Part shown: piece after piece, positions 22,916 through 34,726 of the stretch
How the letters are laid out: each line of letters opens with the position of its first letter
How positions within the stretch are numbered: the first letter of the stretch is position 1
Assembly: GCA_026214975.1 (NCBI GenBank)
Contig: CM047815.1
Span: forward strand, 78,149,299-78,213,298
Length of the DNA stretch: 64,000 nucleotides
Source: Gentiana macrophylla
Lineage: Eukaryota; Streptophyta; Magnoliopsida; Gentianales; Gentianaceae
Direction of reading: 5' to 3'
Translations under genes and position numbers: made by a program
Notes under the pieces: generated by a model
The model's database searches: none
Told to the model about the DNA's origin: nothing
What the model saw: the letters and a program-made list of their open reading frames with translations, nothing else

Positions 22916-24465
22916 TGTTGAGGTGAATTTATCGATTTATAACAGCTATATTTTATGTTATTTTCTCTCATATTTGTATGAATTTGTATAAAAGCGAGTG
23001 TTCAATGGATTTATCGAGCAAATGGTACTTTAAATAAGTTATTACGCAACATAGGATTAATTTATGTGTTTTCATTATGTTTTTATGATTATTTGGCGAT
23101 ATTACATTTTGCGATATTTTTATGTGTCATAAAAGCACAAATTCAAGCTCAAGAGGTGATCGAGAGATGATCAAGTCGGATTTGATTAAAGAGGAAGAGA
23201 TAATGATGATTTACAAGGAGATAAAGATAAAGAAATCGAAAATCGACCATATTGGGTGGCGTCGAGTCCCGTCCGGTGGGCGGGCGTCGATGGAAATTGG
23301 ACGGCGTCGGATATGGAAGTTGATTCGAGGATGTTTGGGCCTGAAGTGGGCGCCCGTCACGGGCGGCGTTTGGTAAGTGACTTCGGCCCAATTTGAAGTT
23401 CATGTGAAGAATGGGCAGGCGTCCCGAGAACCAGGCAGGCGTCCGGTAGCGACTTAGCGAGAACCGACTTTGAAATCTATATATAGTGAATTTACATTTT
23501 CTCCACACAAGGGATCATACTCTCATTATTCAAAACCCTAAACCTAGGGGCGGCTTTAGGCTGCGTTTTTCATCTTTTATTCTGTTTTTATGCTCTTAGT
23601 TTAGATTAAAAACTAGTTACTTTTTATACCTTTATTTACGCAAATTTGAGTTCTTTGAGGATGTTCGAGAGGCTAAAAGCTTCATCAAGCGAGTATTGTG
23701 AAGCCGTCAACAATTATTGATTTCGTTTTCTTGATTATCTTGTGAGTTTTTAATAAAGGTTGTTTCTTATTCATGCTTATTCATGTTTAATTTGTTCTTA
23801 TATCGGAAGATGTGCATGTGTTGATTGTTTATTGTTGATGGAAGTCTTAATAAACCTAGATCACCATGAATAAGAATAGTAATTCGAATCTATCATAGCG
23901 GAAGTTAATAGGTCGATTACTAGATTATAAACACAAAGTTTTGCTTTGGTTGAAAGCGCGTTAATCTTACATCGGAAGATAATAGATTGATAGATGAACT
24001 TTCTAAGGAATTAGGGTTCATGTTTAGGTGAGGTGAATCACAACCTAGATAAAAGCGCAATATAATCGAGATAGGAAATCAATGTTTGTTGGATAGGTGG
24101 ATCAATCCTCGTTTGCTCGTTATAAATTTGATTTAAATCCTTAAAAGCTTGAATTTGTCTAGTTAATTTACTTTTATCGCATCTTAGATTAGTTAGTTTA
24201 AATTGGTTCGTGACCCGTATCCTTCACGGCTTTAGATCATCTCTTACGTCGGTTTTCGTTTTAGTTAAGTTTAATTTTCAGTATTTCGTTTAGTTTTATC
24301 ATTTATTTAGCTTAGTAATCGTGACATAGGTTAGTTAGATAAAAACTAGAATCACAATCGTTTAGTTCCCGTAAGATCGACCGGCATTAACGCTATTACT
24401 CGATCCTTATACTTGAGGTTAACGGATTATTACTTGTTTATTTTGTGTTGATAAAATCCGTAACA
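22916..24465 (+). repeat. LTR between units A and B
   Basis: 1550 bp, beginning TGTTGAGG and ending CCGTAACA (TG...CA ends). It contains a motif-rich upstream segment (23255-23450), a TATA box (23478-23485) and a likely polyadenylation signal AATAAA (23752-23757). A polypurine tract precedes it and a tRNA-Asp PBS follows it, so it acts as both the 3' LTR of unit A and the 5' LTR of unit B. It aligns by eye with the other two LTRs over its whole length with few differences. Confidence 0.95.
23478..23485 (+). promoter_or_regulatory. LTR TATA box (A/B LTR)
   Basis: AAATCTATATATAG lies downstream of six to eight GGCGTC-type motifs and about 270 bp before the AATAAA signal, the usual U3-to-R arrangement. 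Equivalent boxes are at 35284-35291 and 47984-47991. Confidence 0.75.
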
Positions 24466-24470
24466 AGTTT

Positions 24471-24488
24471 TGGCGCCCGTTGCCGGGA
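24471..24488 (+). other. Primer-binding site, tRNA-Asp type (unit B)
   Basis: TGGCGCCCGTTGCCGGGA starts five bases after the LTR. Apart from one extra C it is complementary to the 3' end of plant tRNA-Asp(GUC) (…CCGGCAACGGCGCCA), the primer typical of Athila-type elements. The extra C is absent in unit C. Confidence 0.88.
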
Positions 24489-24744
24489 GGCGGACGGTTG
24501 TCTAGTTTTGTTTTAGTTTTCTATTTTTTTGTTTGTTTTTTTTTCGTTTTCTGTTTTATTCCGTTTTAAATTCTGTTTTTAGTTGATAATTGTTTTAGGT
24601 AGTTGTTAAGTAGATAATTAGGGTTTAAAACTTTCCTTAATAGATTTTCTTGAAGTTAGATCTTACGTCTTTACTGTTTTAAGCGTTCTTTCTCACCTTC
24701 TTTTATTCTCTGCAAATTCTGCTTTTGTTCTAGTTTTTCCGTGA

Positions 24745-24945
24745 ACCAAGCGGGCGTCTGGATATTGGGCGCCCGTCGGCTGAAAAATTATCGGTCTATT
24801 ACGGTTTTATTCACATGGCGTCCATAAGTTTTGGGCGCCCGTTCGAATGTTCCGTCTGTCAGGCGGCGTTTAAACTACTAAGCGCCCGTCCGATCTCAAT
24901 TTCATCTGGGCGCCCGTCCAATCTTTTGGGCGTCCGTCGGTATTG
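24745..24945 (+). promoter_or_regulatory. GGGCGCCCGTC motif cluster, unit B leader
   Basis: About eight motif copies, GGGCGCCCGTC and variants such as GGGCGTCCGTC and GGCGGCGTT, occur between the PBS and the gag start. This is the position where retroviral RNAs carry dimerisation and packaging signals. The core GGCGCC is self-complementary. Unit C has the same cluster at 36555-36755. Confidence 0.65.
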
Positions 24946-25050
24946 TTTTCTCAACACTTTTGTTTCCTTTTCTTCTTTAGGCTTTTAATTTTTAGTTTAG
25001 GCTTTTACTTTCTTAGTTTTAGGTTTTGTTCCACTTGTTTTGGTCGGTTT

Positions 25051-26650
25051 ATGCAAACTCGGAGTCAAAAGGACCGTTAATATACACCCACGACCCCGAA
25101 GCGAACCATAGTCGGCCAAGCGGCGGAATTTCCGTTCTGCGATTACGGCGAGGACGAGCCGAGCAAGATCTTGAAGAACAACTAGCAAGAGAAATCAGCG
25201 ATTTTGTGATAATGGCGGCGATAATAGGCGTACTTTGGCGGACTCGCCATGCCGCGAAGTCAAGGTCAACCCGGCTATTGTTATTCCGGCCATTCTTGCA
25301 CAAACCTTTGGTGAAGCCAGGACTTATCCGGATGATGCGACACGCATCAATTTTCCTGACTACCAATCGGAGAATCCGCATACCCACTTACACACATTCT
25401 TAGAGATATGCGGTACTACTGCGCATCAAGGAGTAAGTGAGGATGCTATCAAACTTAAACTATTTCCATTTTCGTTTGAAAGGAGGCCAAAGAGTGGTAC
25501 ACCTCTCTCCCGTCGAATCTATCACCACACAGGCGGAACTCGAAAAGGAGTTCTTGAGTCAATATTTTCCACCTTCAAAGGCGGCCCGATTTGCTTAAAT
25601 GAAATTTTCACATTCTATCGAGAAAGAGAATGAATCTTTCTTGAGTGTTGGAAGAGATTCAAGTCCGCTTCTTAGAAAGTGCCCCCACCATGGCTTGCCC
25701 TTTGGAAAGGCAAGTCAATACATTCTTGATGGATTGACCGAGCTTACAAAGGCATGGTCAATAGCTCTTACAGCGGGGCATTTACGAAAGCTTTGATGAG
25801 GATGGGCATTGTTTGAGGACATTGCAAAATATAACTATGCCCCTCTTATCAAGCAATTCAAGCACCTCCTCCTCCCAAGGTTGAGAAGTCAATTTACAAA
25901 GTTTGATTGCCATCTTTGCAAAAGCGAGATGGTACCACCTCAAGTTTCCAATCCTATAAATCAAACTTCCTCTTTTCCACAGAACCCTCGGGTTTACGTA
26001 TTGCGAAAAATTCTTTGGCTTGTCGGACCGGCCATATGAATGGCCAATGTCAATTAATCCCCCTGCACCTTATCAAGTAAATTTGTTCATGACTATGGGC
26101 GGTACAATCAAATCACATGTCAAAATTGTGGCGGTGAGGGCACACTTCTAAATTACGCCTATGAGCGGACGAGAATGCGAGTGAATGCATTCTATGGCGA
26201 GAACAATCAAAGGTTCAATCGGTTTCCAGGCAGGGCAATTTTCAAAACCAAGGGTTTAATCCATCTTCAAACTTCAATTGAATTTTAATTGAATCAATTT
26301 CAACGAAACCCTGGTTTTAATCGAATCAAAACTCAAACTTTTTCCAATCCTACATAAAAATTCAATCGAGAATTGGCCTTCCAATTCAAATTCTCAATTT
26401 CAAAGTCATTGACCGACCCTATGCTCCAAATCTCCAAAACTCTCAAAGGCCCTCCCAACCTACAAATCTTGAAGCTAAGTTGGAGGAGCAAAGTAGATCG
26501 ATGAAGAATCTTGAGAGACAAATTGGGCAGCCCAGGTGGCGGTTGGCTTCTAGACCCAGGCATTTGCCGATTTCAACTGAGAAGAATCGAAGGCGGTCAA
26601 GTTGCTCGGTGATTTGAACAAAGGCCCATATCTTGACCTCGTGCCATCAA
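25051..26650 (+). pseudogene. Unit B gag, broken
   Basis: The start MQTRSQKDR lies at 25051. Capsid-like segments follow in shifting frames: YPDDATRINFPDYQSENPHT near 25323, EDAIKLKLFPFSFE near 25440, SLPS/SITT near 25510, NEIFTFYRE near 25597, KCPHHGLPF near 25679 and DGLTELTKAWSIALT near 25727. This order is the Retrotrans_gag architecture of Athila-like elements, whose gag forms the cytoplasmic virus-like particle. Downstream sequence is Gln/Asn/Ser/Pro-rich linker plus a segment with NLEAKLEEQSRSMKNLERQ-type coiled-coil character. No uninterrupted frame covers the gene. Confidence 0.85.
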
Positions 26651-27189
26651 GTCAATATGGTAAGGAGGAGGCCGGTGCAATGAATCTAAGAGGCGGTACA
26701 CAAGTTAGTGGTCCTTCCCATCCCGGAAACCACCAGCCCCTCTGCCGTTGATAAGGCCGGAGGGAAGGTGAACACCTACACTCCCTCCATTGCGCAGAGA
26801 AAACTCAGGTGGGTGATCCCTGAGAGGTGAAGAGTTTGGTGATCCTCAGTGGCTGATCCTTTGAGGACCAAAAAAGCAAGCGAAAGTCGGAGAGGTGATC
26901 CCCGACTACTAAAAATCTGAAAAAGCGTTCGTTGGAAGGATCACGGAAAGCCAGTTGTTAGTGCATCCTCAAAAAGGGTTTTCTCGAGGATGACCTTAGA
27001 AACTTCCATTTCCACGAGAAGAGCAACATTCCTTTGATTGAGGATAAGAAATGCGAAAGGTGCTAAACCTTTTGAAAAATACTCAGGTGAATCTTCCATT
27101 ATCGGATGTCTTAGTCGAGATGCCTAAGTATACAAAATTTATCAAGGATGTTGTGTCTTGAAAAGAAATTAGCCAGGCATGGAAAGCGA

Positions 27190-30100
27190 TTGGTGAGGAT
27201 TGTTCCATGATTAATTATGAAAACTTACCAATTAAAAGAGGTGACCACTGGCAAATTTGTACTTACGGTTTTGATGGGAAGTCTAGTCTTCCCAAATTCT
27301 TTGTGTGATCTAGGTGCCTCTATAAGCCTTATGCCAATGTCCGTATGCAAGCGGCTCGGTTTACAAAGCCTTCTAGAACCCCACTACTATGAGTTTACAA
27401 TTCGGCGGATAGATCATAAGAAAGCTTGGGAATCTACAAAAGGCGTTTTGGTTGGATTGATCGATTTACCTTTCGGTTGATTGGTATGTTTTAGATATAG
27501 AGAAAGGCAAGCGTTCCTTGATTCTAGGAAGACCTTTCCTATCTACGACTAGAGCTCTCATCGGCTGCGATGGTGGGCAAGTGACTATCGAGTTGGTGAC
27601 CAAGAGGTGAGTTACAATGTCTTAAAGTCCATTCAAGTACCCTCTGGCCCTCCGACCGGCTTTTCCATTGATTATATGATGGATGATTTCACCGACTATA
27701 TGGATAAGCAAGTCATGGCTGTAGAAGCGAGAATATGAAGCGATTAGTTGATAATCTGAATACTCATGGTAGGGTGAATCTGGATCAACTAGCGGTGATT
27801 TTGAGGAAAGCAAATTTGGAAGGAGAAGCTTTGGCGGTGGGACCACGAGTAAACTCAATGATATTGAGTTGAAAAGTGGAGATCTCAAGTCTAGTTTAGA
27901 GGACCCCCTGCTTGGATTTGGTGTTGAAGCCGTTACCCAAACATCTTAAGTATGTGTTCTTAAGAGAAAGCGACAAGCTTCCATTAATCATATACCTTAA
28001 GCTTTCCATTATAGAGAAATGAAAGCGATCAACGTCTTGAAGAAGAATGAAAGCTTTTGGTTGGCAAGTAGGAGATATCGAGGGAATATCTCACGACATC
28101 TGCATGCACAAGATCAAGGCGAATGAGGCGCCAAGTGTGTGAGACTGACCCAGTGAAGGCTCAACCCTCGTATACAAGAAGTCGTTAAAAGAAATCATTA
28201 AACTTACGGACATGGGAATCATTTATGCCATCAGCGGATAGTGAATGGGTTTCCCGACTCAAGTAGTTCCCAAAAGGTGGAATTACAATTGAAAAGAATG
28301 AGAAGGGAGAGAAATTGCATTGAGGCTTATTCGCGGTTCTGATGCATCGATTATCGAAAGCTCAATGAGGTAACCATGAAGATCACTTCCCCTTCCATTC
28401 ATTGACCCGGATGCTCGGCGTCTGGCGGGACCACGCATTCTCTTGTTTCTAGATGGATATTGAGGATATTTCGGATACCCATTGATCCGGTGACCAAGAA
28501 AGACCACCTTCACCCCTTATGGTACATTCGCCTCTGAGGCGAATGCCGTTCGATCTCTGCAATGCCCGGCTACATTTCGGCGTGTATGCTAGCCATCTTT
28601 GCGGGCTTGTAGAAAAGTGTATGGAGATTTTATGGGCGATTTTTCGGTTTTGGTCGATCTTTTGATGATTGCCTTGACAATCTTGATCAGTGTTATCGGA
28701 TGTGTGGAAAGAACCTAGTACTTAATTGGGAAAAATGCCATTTCATGGTAGATGAAGGAATAGTTCTTGGTACGCAGATCTCGACCAAAGGTATAGAAGT
28801 TGTGAGGGCAAAAGTAGAAGCTATTGAGAAGATGAGCTATCCTAAAAATGTGCGTGAAGTGAGAGGCTTTCTTGGACACGTGCAGAAGCCTACGGAAGGT
28901 TCATTCAAGATTTCTCCAAGATAGCCAAGCCCACATCCACTTTACTAAAGGAAGGCGTTGAGTTTAATTTCGAAGAAAGCTGCAAGCAAGCGTTTGAGAG
29001 CTTAAGAATCGTTTAATATACGCTCCAATTCTTATATCTTTATTGGAACCTACCATTTGAGCTTATAATGCGGCGCATCAAACTATCTTTGTTGGTCTTT
29101 GTTTCTAGGGCAAAGATCAAGGAAAGTTCGACCTATCTATTACATAAGCCACACATTGAACCTCTCTCAAGTTAACTATACTACCCTTTGAAAAGGAACT
29201 ACTAGCCGTAGTCTTTGCTATGGACAAGTTTCGTAGTTACTTGTTAGGAGCTCAAGTGATCGTGTGGGTGATCACGGCGCTGCGTTATCGATGACTAAGA
29301 GAAGAGGCTAAACCGCTTCTTCGTTGGATATTGACCTACGAGGAGTTTGGCGTTCAAATTAAGGACAAAAGAGCGGTGAGAATGTAGTAGCGGATCATGT
29401 GTCTAGGATGTTAAATGAGGAAAGAATGAACCGGATGATATAGATCTTTACTTTCCTCACAGAAAACATCATGTTGATCGATGGCGCTCTCACGATGTTC
29501 CATGGTATTCTTCCATTGTAAACTACCTTCATGGCGTTATCTCGATCCGAGAGATGTCTTATCGAGGAGAAGAAAAAGTTCTTCCGGATTTAAAATATTT
29601 CGTTTAGGATGAACCTTATCTTTTCAAGATCTGTAAAGATGGTTTGCTTAGGAGATGTATTCGAATGCGAGCAGCGTGACATCATTGAAGCGGTGCCACG
29701 GTGGACCCACAGGAGAAGTCACTTTGGTCCGTGGAAAACCGTTGCTAAGATATTTCAATCCGGTTTCTATTGGCCTACGATCTTTAAAGATCGGAAGCTT
29801 TACGTAAAGCTTGTGATAGGTGCCAAAGAACCGGTACTCGACAAAGCGTTTTGACATGCCTTTAAAACCCATCCTCGAATCGAAGTCTTTGATGTATGGG
29901 GTATCGATTTTATGGGACCATTCCCGTCATCTTGCGATAATAAATACATCTTAGTCTGCGTAGACTACGTGTCTAAATGGGTGGAGGCCCAAGCCACTCC
30001 TCACAATGATCATAAGGCGGTGATGAAATTTACAAAGAAGAATATCTTCGTGAGGTTTGGATGTCCACGTGCCTTGATCGGTGATGAAGGGCGCATTTAC

Positions 30101-30730
30101 CATAACCGACCCACAGAAAGTACTCGAGAAGTATGGTGTTGCGTCATAAAATTGGCACACCATATCATCCGATGACTAGTGGTCGAGGTTGAAAGAACAA
30201 CTAGAGCATTAAGAAGATCTGGAGAAGGCTATATGATCATAGGAAAAAGCCCGGAGTCTAAAGTTGGATGATGTCTTGTGGGCATATCGAGCGACCTATA
30301 AGACCCCGTGGGTACATCACCATATCAAATGGTCTCAGGAAACCATGTCATACACTGTCGAGTTAGAGCATAGAGCTTATTGGGCTACAAAGTTTACGAA
30401 CTTTGACTCCCGATCTTGTAGGGAAACATCGACTACTGGCGATTACGTGGTGGGCCAGTCGGACTCCAGGCCTATGAAAGTGCGAGGATTAGTAAAGATA
30501 AGATGAAGCTACTCCATGATGCTAAGATTAAGAAAAGAGAATTTCATGTCGGCGAACAAGTTCTTCTATATAATTCTAGGTTACATCTGTTTCTGGAAAG
30601 TTAAGGACACGTTGGTCCGGCCCTTTTCGAATTCTCCAAATCATTCCGGGGCGTTCTAGAACCGTGGTTATAGTGGTGACCCGTTTGAGAATCAGCGGTC
30701 GAGGTGCAAACACTATATTGGTGAACCTAA
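27190..30730 (+). pseudogene. Unit B pol (protease, RT, RNase H, integrase), broken
   Basis: Protease (27217-27480) has FVLTVLMG, the active-site CDLGASISLMPMSV and a following LGLQSLLEP segment. RT spans about 27907-29010 with YSGY near 28450, VLNWEKCHFMVDEG near 28715 and VREVRGFLGHV near 28850. RNase H spans about 29010-29410 (KELLAVVFAMDKFRSYLLGA). Integrase spans about 29540-30700 with a DRCQRT-like zinc-binding piece, [26 protein letters not shown] and LIGDEG. The RT catalytic motif reads FMGD (28629-28640) where FMDD is expected. Frame breaks are numerous but fewer than in unit A. Confidence 0.87.
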
Positions 30731-31870
30731 AGAGACATCTTTGATTGTTAAATTTCTCGATATTCTCGGATGTGGTATTCCGCGAGTGAAGACTTTAACG
30801 AGTTATCACCCGACTTGTTCTCCGAGGATGCGGAGTAACCGCCGAAGAAGTTCTAGCGGCGATCTTGATATGGAAGAAGTTTGAAAGGGGCGTCGGTTGA
30901 AGCGTCATCGGAGGGCTCGAGAGAATGAAGAAGTCGCCCGTAGGGAAGTTCAGCGTATGTGAAAGCTATTAAAGATTTCACCCCGTGTGTGAGATCTTTG
31001 TTTACTGCTGACCACACTCACGTCGAGCTTACGAGGTAGTGGTGGCGAGAAAAGTCAAATGGCACGATCGGTGAGTTTTAAGCGGTGTCGAGCTAACGAC
31101 ATTAACCAAAAGCGCCACTGGGGGCAACCTGAATATCGTTCTTTCGGTTGTTTTTGTTTTATGCTTTGATAGTGTTAGTATTTAAGTTTAGTTTATTCGA
31201 GTTTTAGTCTTATTAAGTTTTGGTTTTATATCATCGATTGGTTGTGCTTTCTAGATATGGATTTCGGTGTTGACGGAGGAGTTACCTTTCCTTAGGAGGA
31301 TTCCACTCATTCTTTGTAGATGACGGACCGGGAGGAACCATCGTTTGCGTAGATTTTGACATTAGTACCCGCGTCAAGGCGGTCACCTATGTTCTCATTG
31401 TTCCCCGTTGTTCGGAGGTGGAGACTTTACTCTACGAGGAGTTCTGACGGCGCTCACAGGGCGTCCTTACACAATCCTCGATGATCCGATCTTTGTGGAT
31501 TTAGCGCTAGTCTTTGCCAAAGTGAGCACTTTCGAGGTGTTGATGTATTTGGTGAGGCCCAGGGGTTTACAAGATGAGTATGACTTCCCTCCAGCGATTG
31601 ACATGCTCCGCCCGTCTCATTCGAGTGATAGATTGGTGGGACATTTATGATGACTAAGCGTTCTTAGGATGTTTAGTCGAGCAAGCGGCGTGTAAAACAA
31701 AAGCGAGTGGGAGGCAACCTTTGTTTTCCATCTGTTTTTATTTATTTTCTAGTAATTTTGTATACGTTTGATTTTTATTTGTATTTTTGAAGTTTTATAT
31801 AAGTTTAATACGATAGTGCAATTTTGAATTTGATTTGTATGGAAATTTTATAAATTTTTGCACTTATCTT
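30731..31870 (+). other. Unit B post-integrase region of unknown function
   Basis: Collinear with 18036-19160. The longest open piece (31408-31650) encodes an 80-residue fragment containing LTGRPYTILDDPIFVDLALV and YLVRPRGLQDEYD. This piece reads through only in unit B. I do not recognise a family. Confidence 0.45.
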
Positions 31871-31874
31871 TGCT

Positions 31875-32075
31875 TGGGCGCCCGTCGAGAACTCTGGGCG
31901 CCCGTCCGCGCCGACCAATTTTAGGGCGGCGTCCAGCTGGCACAGGCGCCCGTCTGCTTTATTCCACCAATCTGTATGTGATTTAAACTCTTGGGCGGCG
32001 TCTAATAAGCTGGGCGCCCGTCCGATTCATCAATTTTCGGTGGGCGCCCGTCCATTATAGTGGGCGCCCGTCCAA
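31875..32075 (+). promoter_or_regulatory. GGGCGCCCGTC motif cluster, unit B (pre-ORF)
   Basis: Eight motif copies lie in about 200 bp. Their order by form is palindromic, palindromic, short, palindromic, short, then three palindromic. A TATA-like box (32083-32090) follows within ten bases. Confidence 0.7.
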
Positions 32076-32664
32076 CCTCTGCTATATATACTCCTCAGCC
32101 AGCGTGACCGCTTTCGTTTTGAGGATTTCAAAAAGCAAAGCGGTTTCTCTCCCTCCTTTTGCCTAAAATCATCAATTCTAAACCGTTTTGGCGATTCAAA
32201 GTGCTGAGGCGCCCTTGATACCCTCTCTTTGATTTTCATACTTAAATCCCCAAAACACGATATTTTTGGAGAATCGAGACCCATTCTTTGATCCGACTTT
32301 TTGGAAGAAAAATTTGATTTTGGAGGTCATTTTTGTGTTGTTTGGACTCGTTTTCCACCTCAATCAACATCTACTCACCTACTCGGTAAGTTAGTAACAA
32401 CTTTTCTAGATTTCATTCACGTTTTGTGAGTTCGATCTTTGGGTCGGCTCGTTTTCTTGAATGTTACCTTACTTTGTTTTTTTACGGTTTTGGTGTTTCT
32501 TTTACGCTTTCTGTTTTGGTGATGTGGTGTTGTGACGGGTGATGAATGGATTGTTTGGTGATGATTATGGTTGCGGTTGTGGTTTGGTTGATTTGAAATC
32601 CCTTTGGATGTTAAGCGGGTATCTTGTTGTGACTCGGGGTTGTTTTGGTTAGAATAAGGTTGAA

Positions 32665-34143
32665 TATGGTTCATAAGAAGAGGCGTGGTTAAGAGGCATG
32701 GAAAGGAAGTAGCTAGGGAGGCCGGGAGAAGCACTAAGGAGTTTGATCTACTTTGGTCGATCCCGACCAGGGGGTGTGAGTATCTGAGAACAACCTCACA
32801 GAGCCACCCAAACTAGAGCTTCTTTGAGAGATGAGCCGACCTCGGACTACGAGACTAGTGACGATGTGCCTTTGAGTACGGATGCACAGAGTTCGAGAAA
32901 GGTGGAGGTTGGTGCAGAAGTGAGAGGCTATCGATGCCACCAGGAAGAGGACCCGGTTGTACCTAGGGCGACCCCTCCGAGAAAGAAAATCAAAACCGTA
33001 CCCCGATGCCGTTTACCTCGTCGGTTCGTGAACCACAGAGCTCATGATGTGTATAAGCGACATTATTTCTCGCGAGGCGATGTTGATTAGCGGGCCATTT
33101 GGAGGCCAAAGTCGATCCGGGGTTCGTTAAGTTGCTCGAGATCGGAAATGGGAGACCTTGATGACAATCCCGACTACCCGGTGAATAGCTCCGTAGTTAG
33201 AAATTTTATGCTAAGCTTGTTCGGAAACCGATTTGGGAGGAAGGTAGTCGTGTAGTTCGAGGGTAGAAGTTCCTTTTACACGGAAGTGATTAATCAAATA
33301 CAACTTAGCGACTTTCGGTCGGGGACTACAAGGGAAGAGATTGTACATAGGCGAGTTTGGGGGCCGAGGATCCTTTGGAGGAGTTGAGGTTAAGTGTGTC
33401 CGGGCGTGGCGTGGGCGTTAAGACCCGAGGCGGTGACGAGGAAGGAGTTAGTAACCACGACCTGGGCGGAGGATTGGAAGGTCGGTGTCGGTTTATTCAA
33501 AGTCGGTTGTTGCCTAAGAACAACTTGGCGCACTTTCACATCGGTGACCTAGGCATGTTATGCGCATTGACATTTGGCACGAGCGTGAATGTGGAGGCGG
33601 CGCTATATGATGAGGTGGCTATTAATCGGAAGATTTATACCCGATGTTTGATTATCCTCGCCCAGATCCCCACAGTCTGTATCGATGCGGTGTGCCTGAA
33701 GTGCGGGGCGATCACAAACCCCGAAGAATCCGAGGCGATCTACAAGCGTGAGAAGGTAAGCGCCAGGTCCGTGCAGGATGGAGACACCACGAGAGCCGGT
33801 TCATCTTCCGGCACCACACAAGCGTCTACGGCTCTGCTTTCGCCGCCAGTCGGGTGGCGGCTCGGTATGGCCAGCGATTTGCCGGAGTAGGTGGAAGACA
33901 TCGCGGGCATCTCGAACAACATTTTGGCGATCCTACGATGTATATGTGAAGGCCCGGCAACCGAGGATAGCGGATTTTCGGTCGAACCTCGTTGACTACC
34001 ATTATTCTTACGAGATTGAGCGGGCCATTGCCGGCGTTCTTCTGAGTACGAGTCCTCTTCCGATGAGGAAGCGAGTCGATTCGGCATTTGGAGGCTACAT
34101 CACACCGCCGGCCTCGCCGACGTACGGCCCGGGGCAATCTTGA
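32665..34143 (+). pseudogene. Unit B downstream ORF, putative plant transposon protein (Transposase_32-like)
   Basis: Starts MVHKK at 32665 and stops after GGGCAATCT at 34141-34143. A long continuous piece (33357-33890) includes the diagnostic QSRLLPKNNLAHFHIGDLGM, LTFGTSVNV, LYDEVAINRKIYTRCLIIL and CIDAVCLKCGAI segments. The N-terminal acidic segment reads DEPTSD.. followed by DDVPLST. The family is known only as an accessory ORF of Athila-type retroelements. The frame is broken upstream of 33357. Confidence 0.75.
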
Positions 34144-34593
34144 CTTTCTTTGTCTATCTTTTTCGATTTGATTTGCCCTAATGCCTTCGTTTGTGTGGTT
34201 TTACTACTTTTTCCTCTTATATGGTTCATTGTAATTTTTGATGTTGCTACTATTTATTCTTCGATGGATCATGTAAGCCATAAGAGCACCAATACTTTCA
34301 TTTTCGACTTAGTTTATACTTTTTGGTTGTATTGGATGCTTTATCTCTTGTTAGTCTTTGACTTTGCTATATCTTTTCATTTTGGTGTAACTCCCGTTTT
34401 TCCCGAGATGGTTCCGTGTTTGTCAAGGCGTGCGGTATATTTTAAGCGGTTTTCGTTGAGCTGCATTTATGGAGATTCTGGCGTTCTGCGATGTCATTCT
34501 GTAGAGCTCGGCTGATCAGCGTTTCAATTTACATCGAGCTAAGTCTTTTCCTTTTTCTTTCATTTTTGCACAACATGAGGACATGTTGGTTTT

Positions 34594-34606
34594 TAAGTGT
34601 GGGGGA
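34594..34606 (+). other. Upstream purine tract, unit B
   Basis: AAGTGTGGGGGAG matches the core of the polypurine tract and lies about 120 bp before the LTR. In unit B this is the only such tract left, because the LTR-adjacent one has been deleted. Confidence 0.5.
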
Positions 34607-34726
34607 GAATGTTTGATAGGTATACGCACATTTGCTTAATTCGTAATGTTTACATGCAATGAGCTAAAATTTTGAAATTTTGAAATTTCGACACTTCGTT
34701 TTTGTTTTGTCCAGTGAGGCAATTCG

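Noticed and set aside
22916..24465. Treating each of the three LTRs as a solo LTR
   Set aside because: Each starting LTR is followed by a PBS and gag leader and preceded by the 3' part of an element, so they belong to the array.
32417..32734. Minus-strand frame of 105 codons (also 44275-44601)
   Set aside because: Lies antisense to the leader and start of the accessory ORF and has Asn/His/Thr bias from GT-rich plus-strand sequence.
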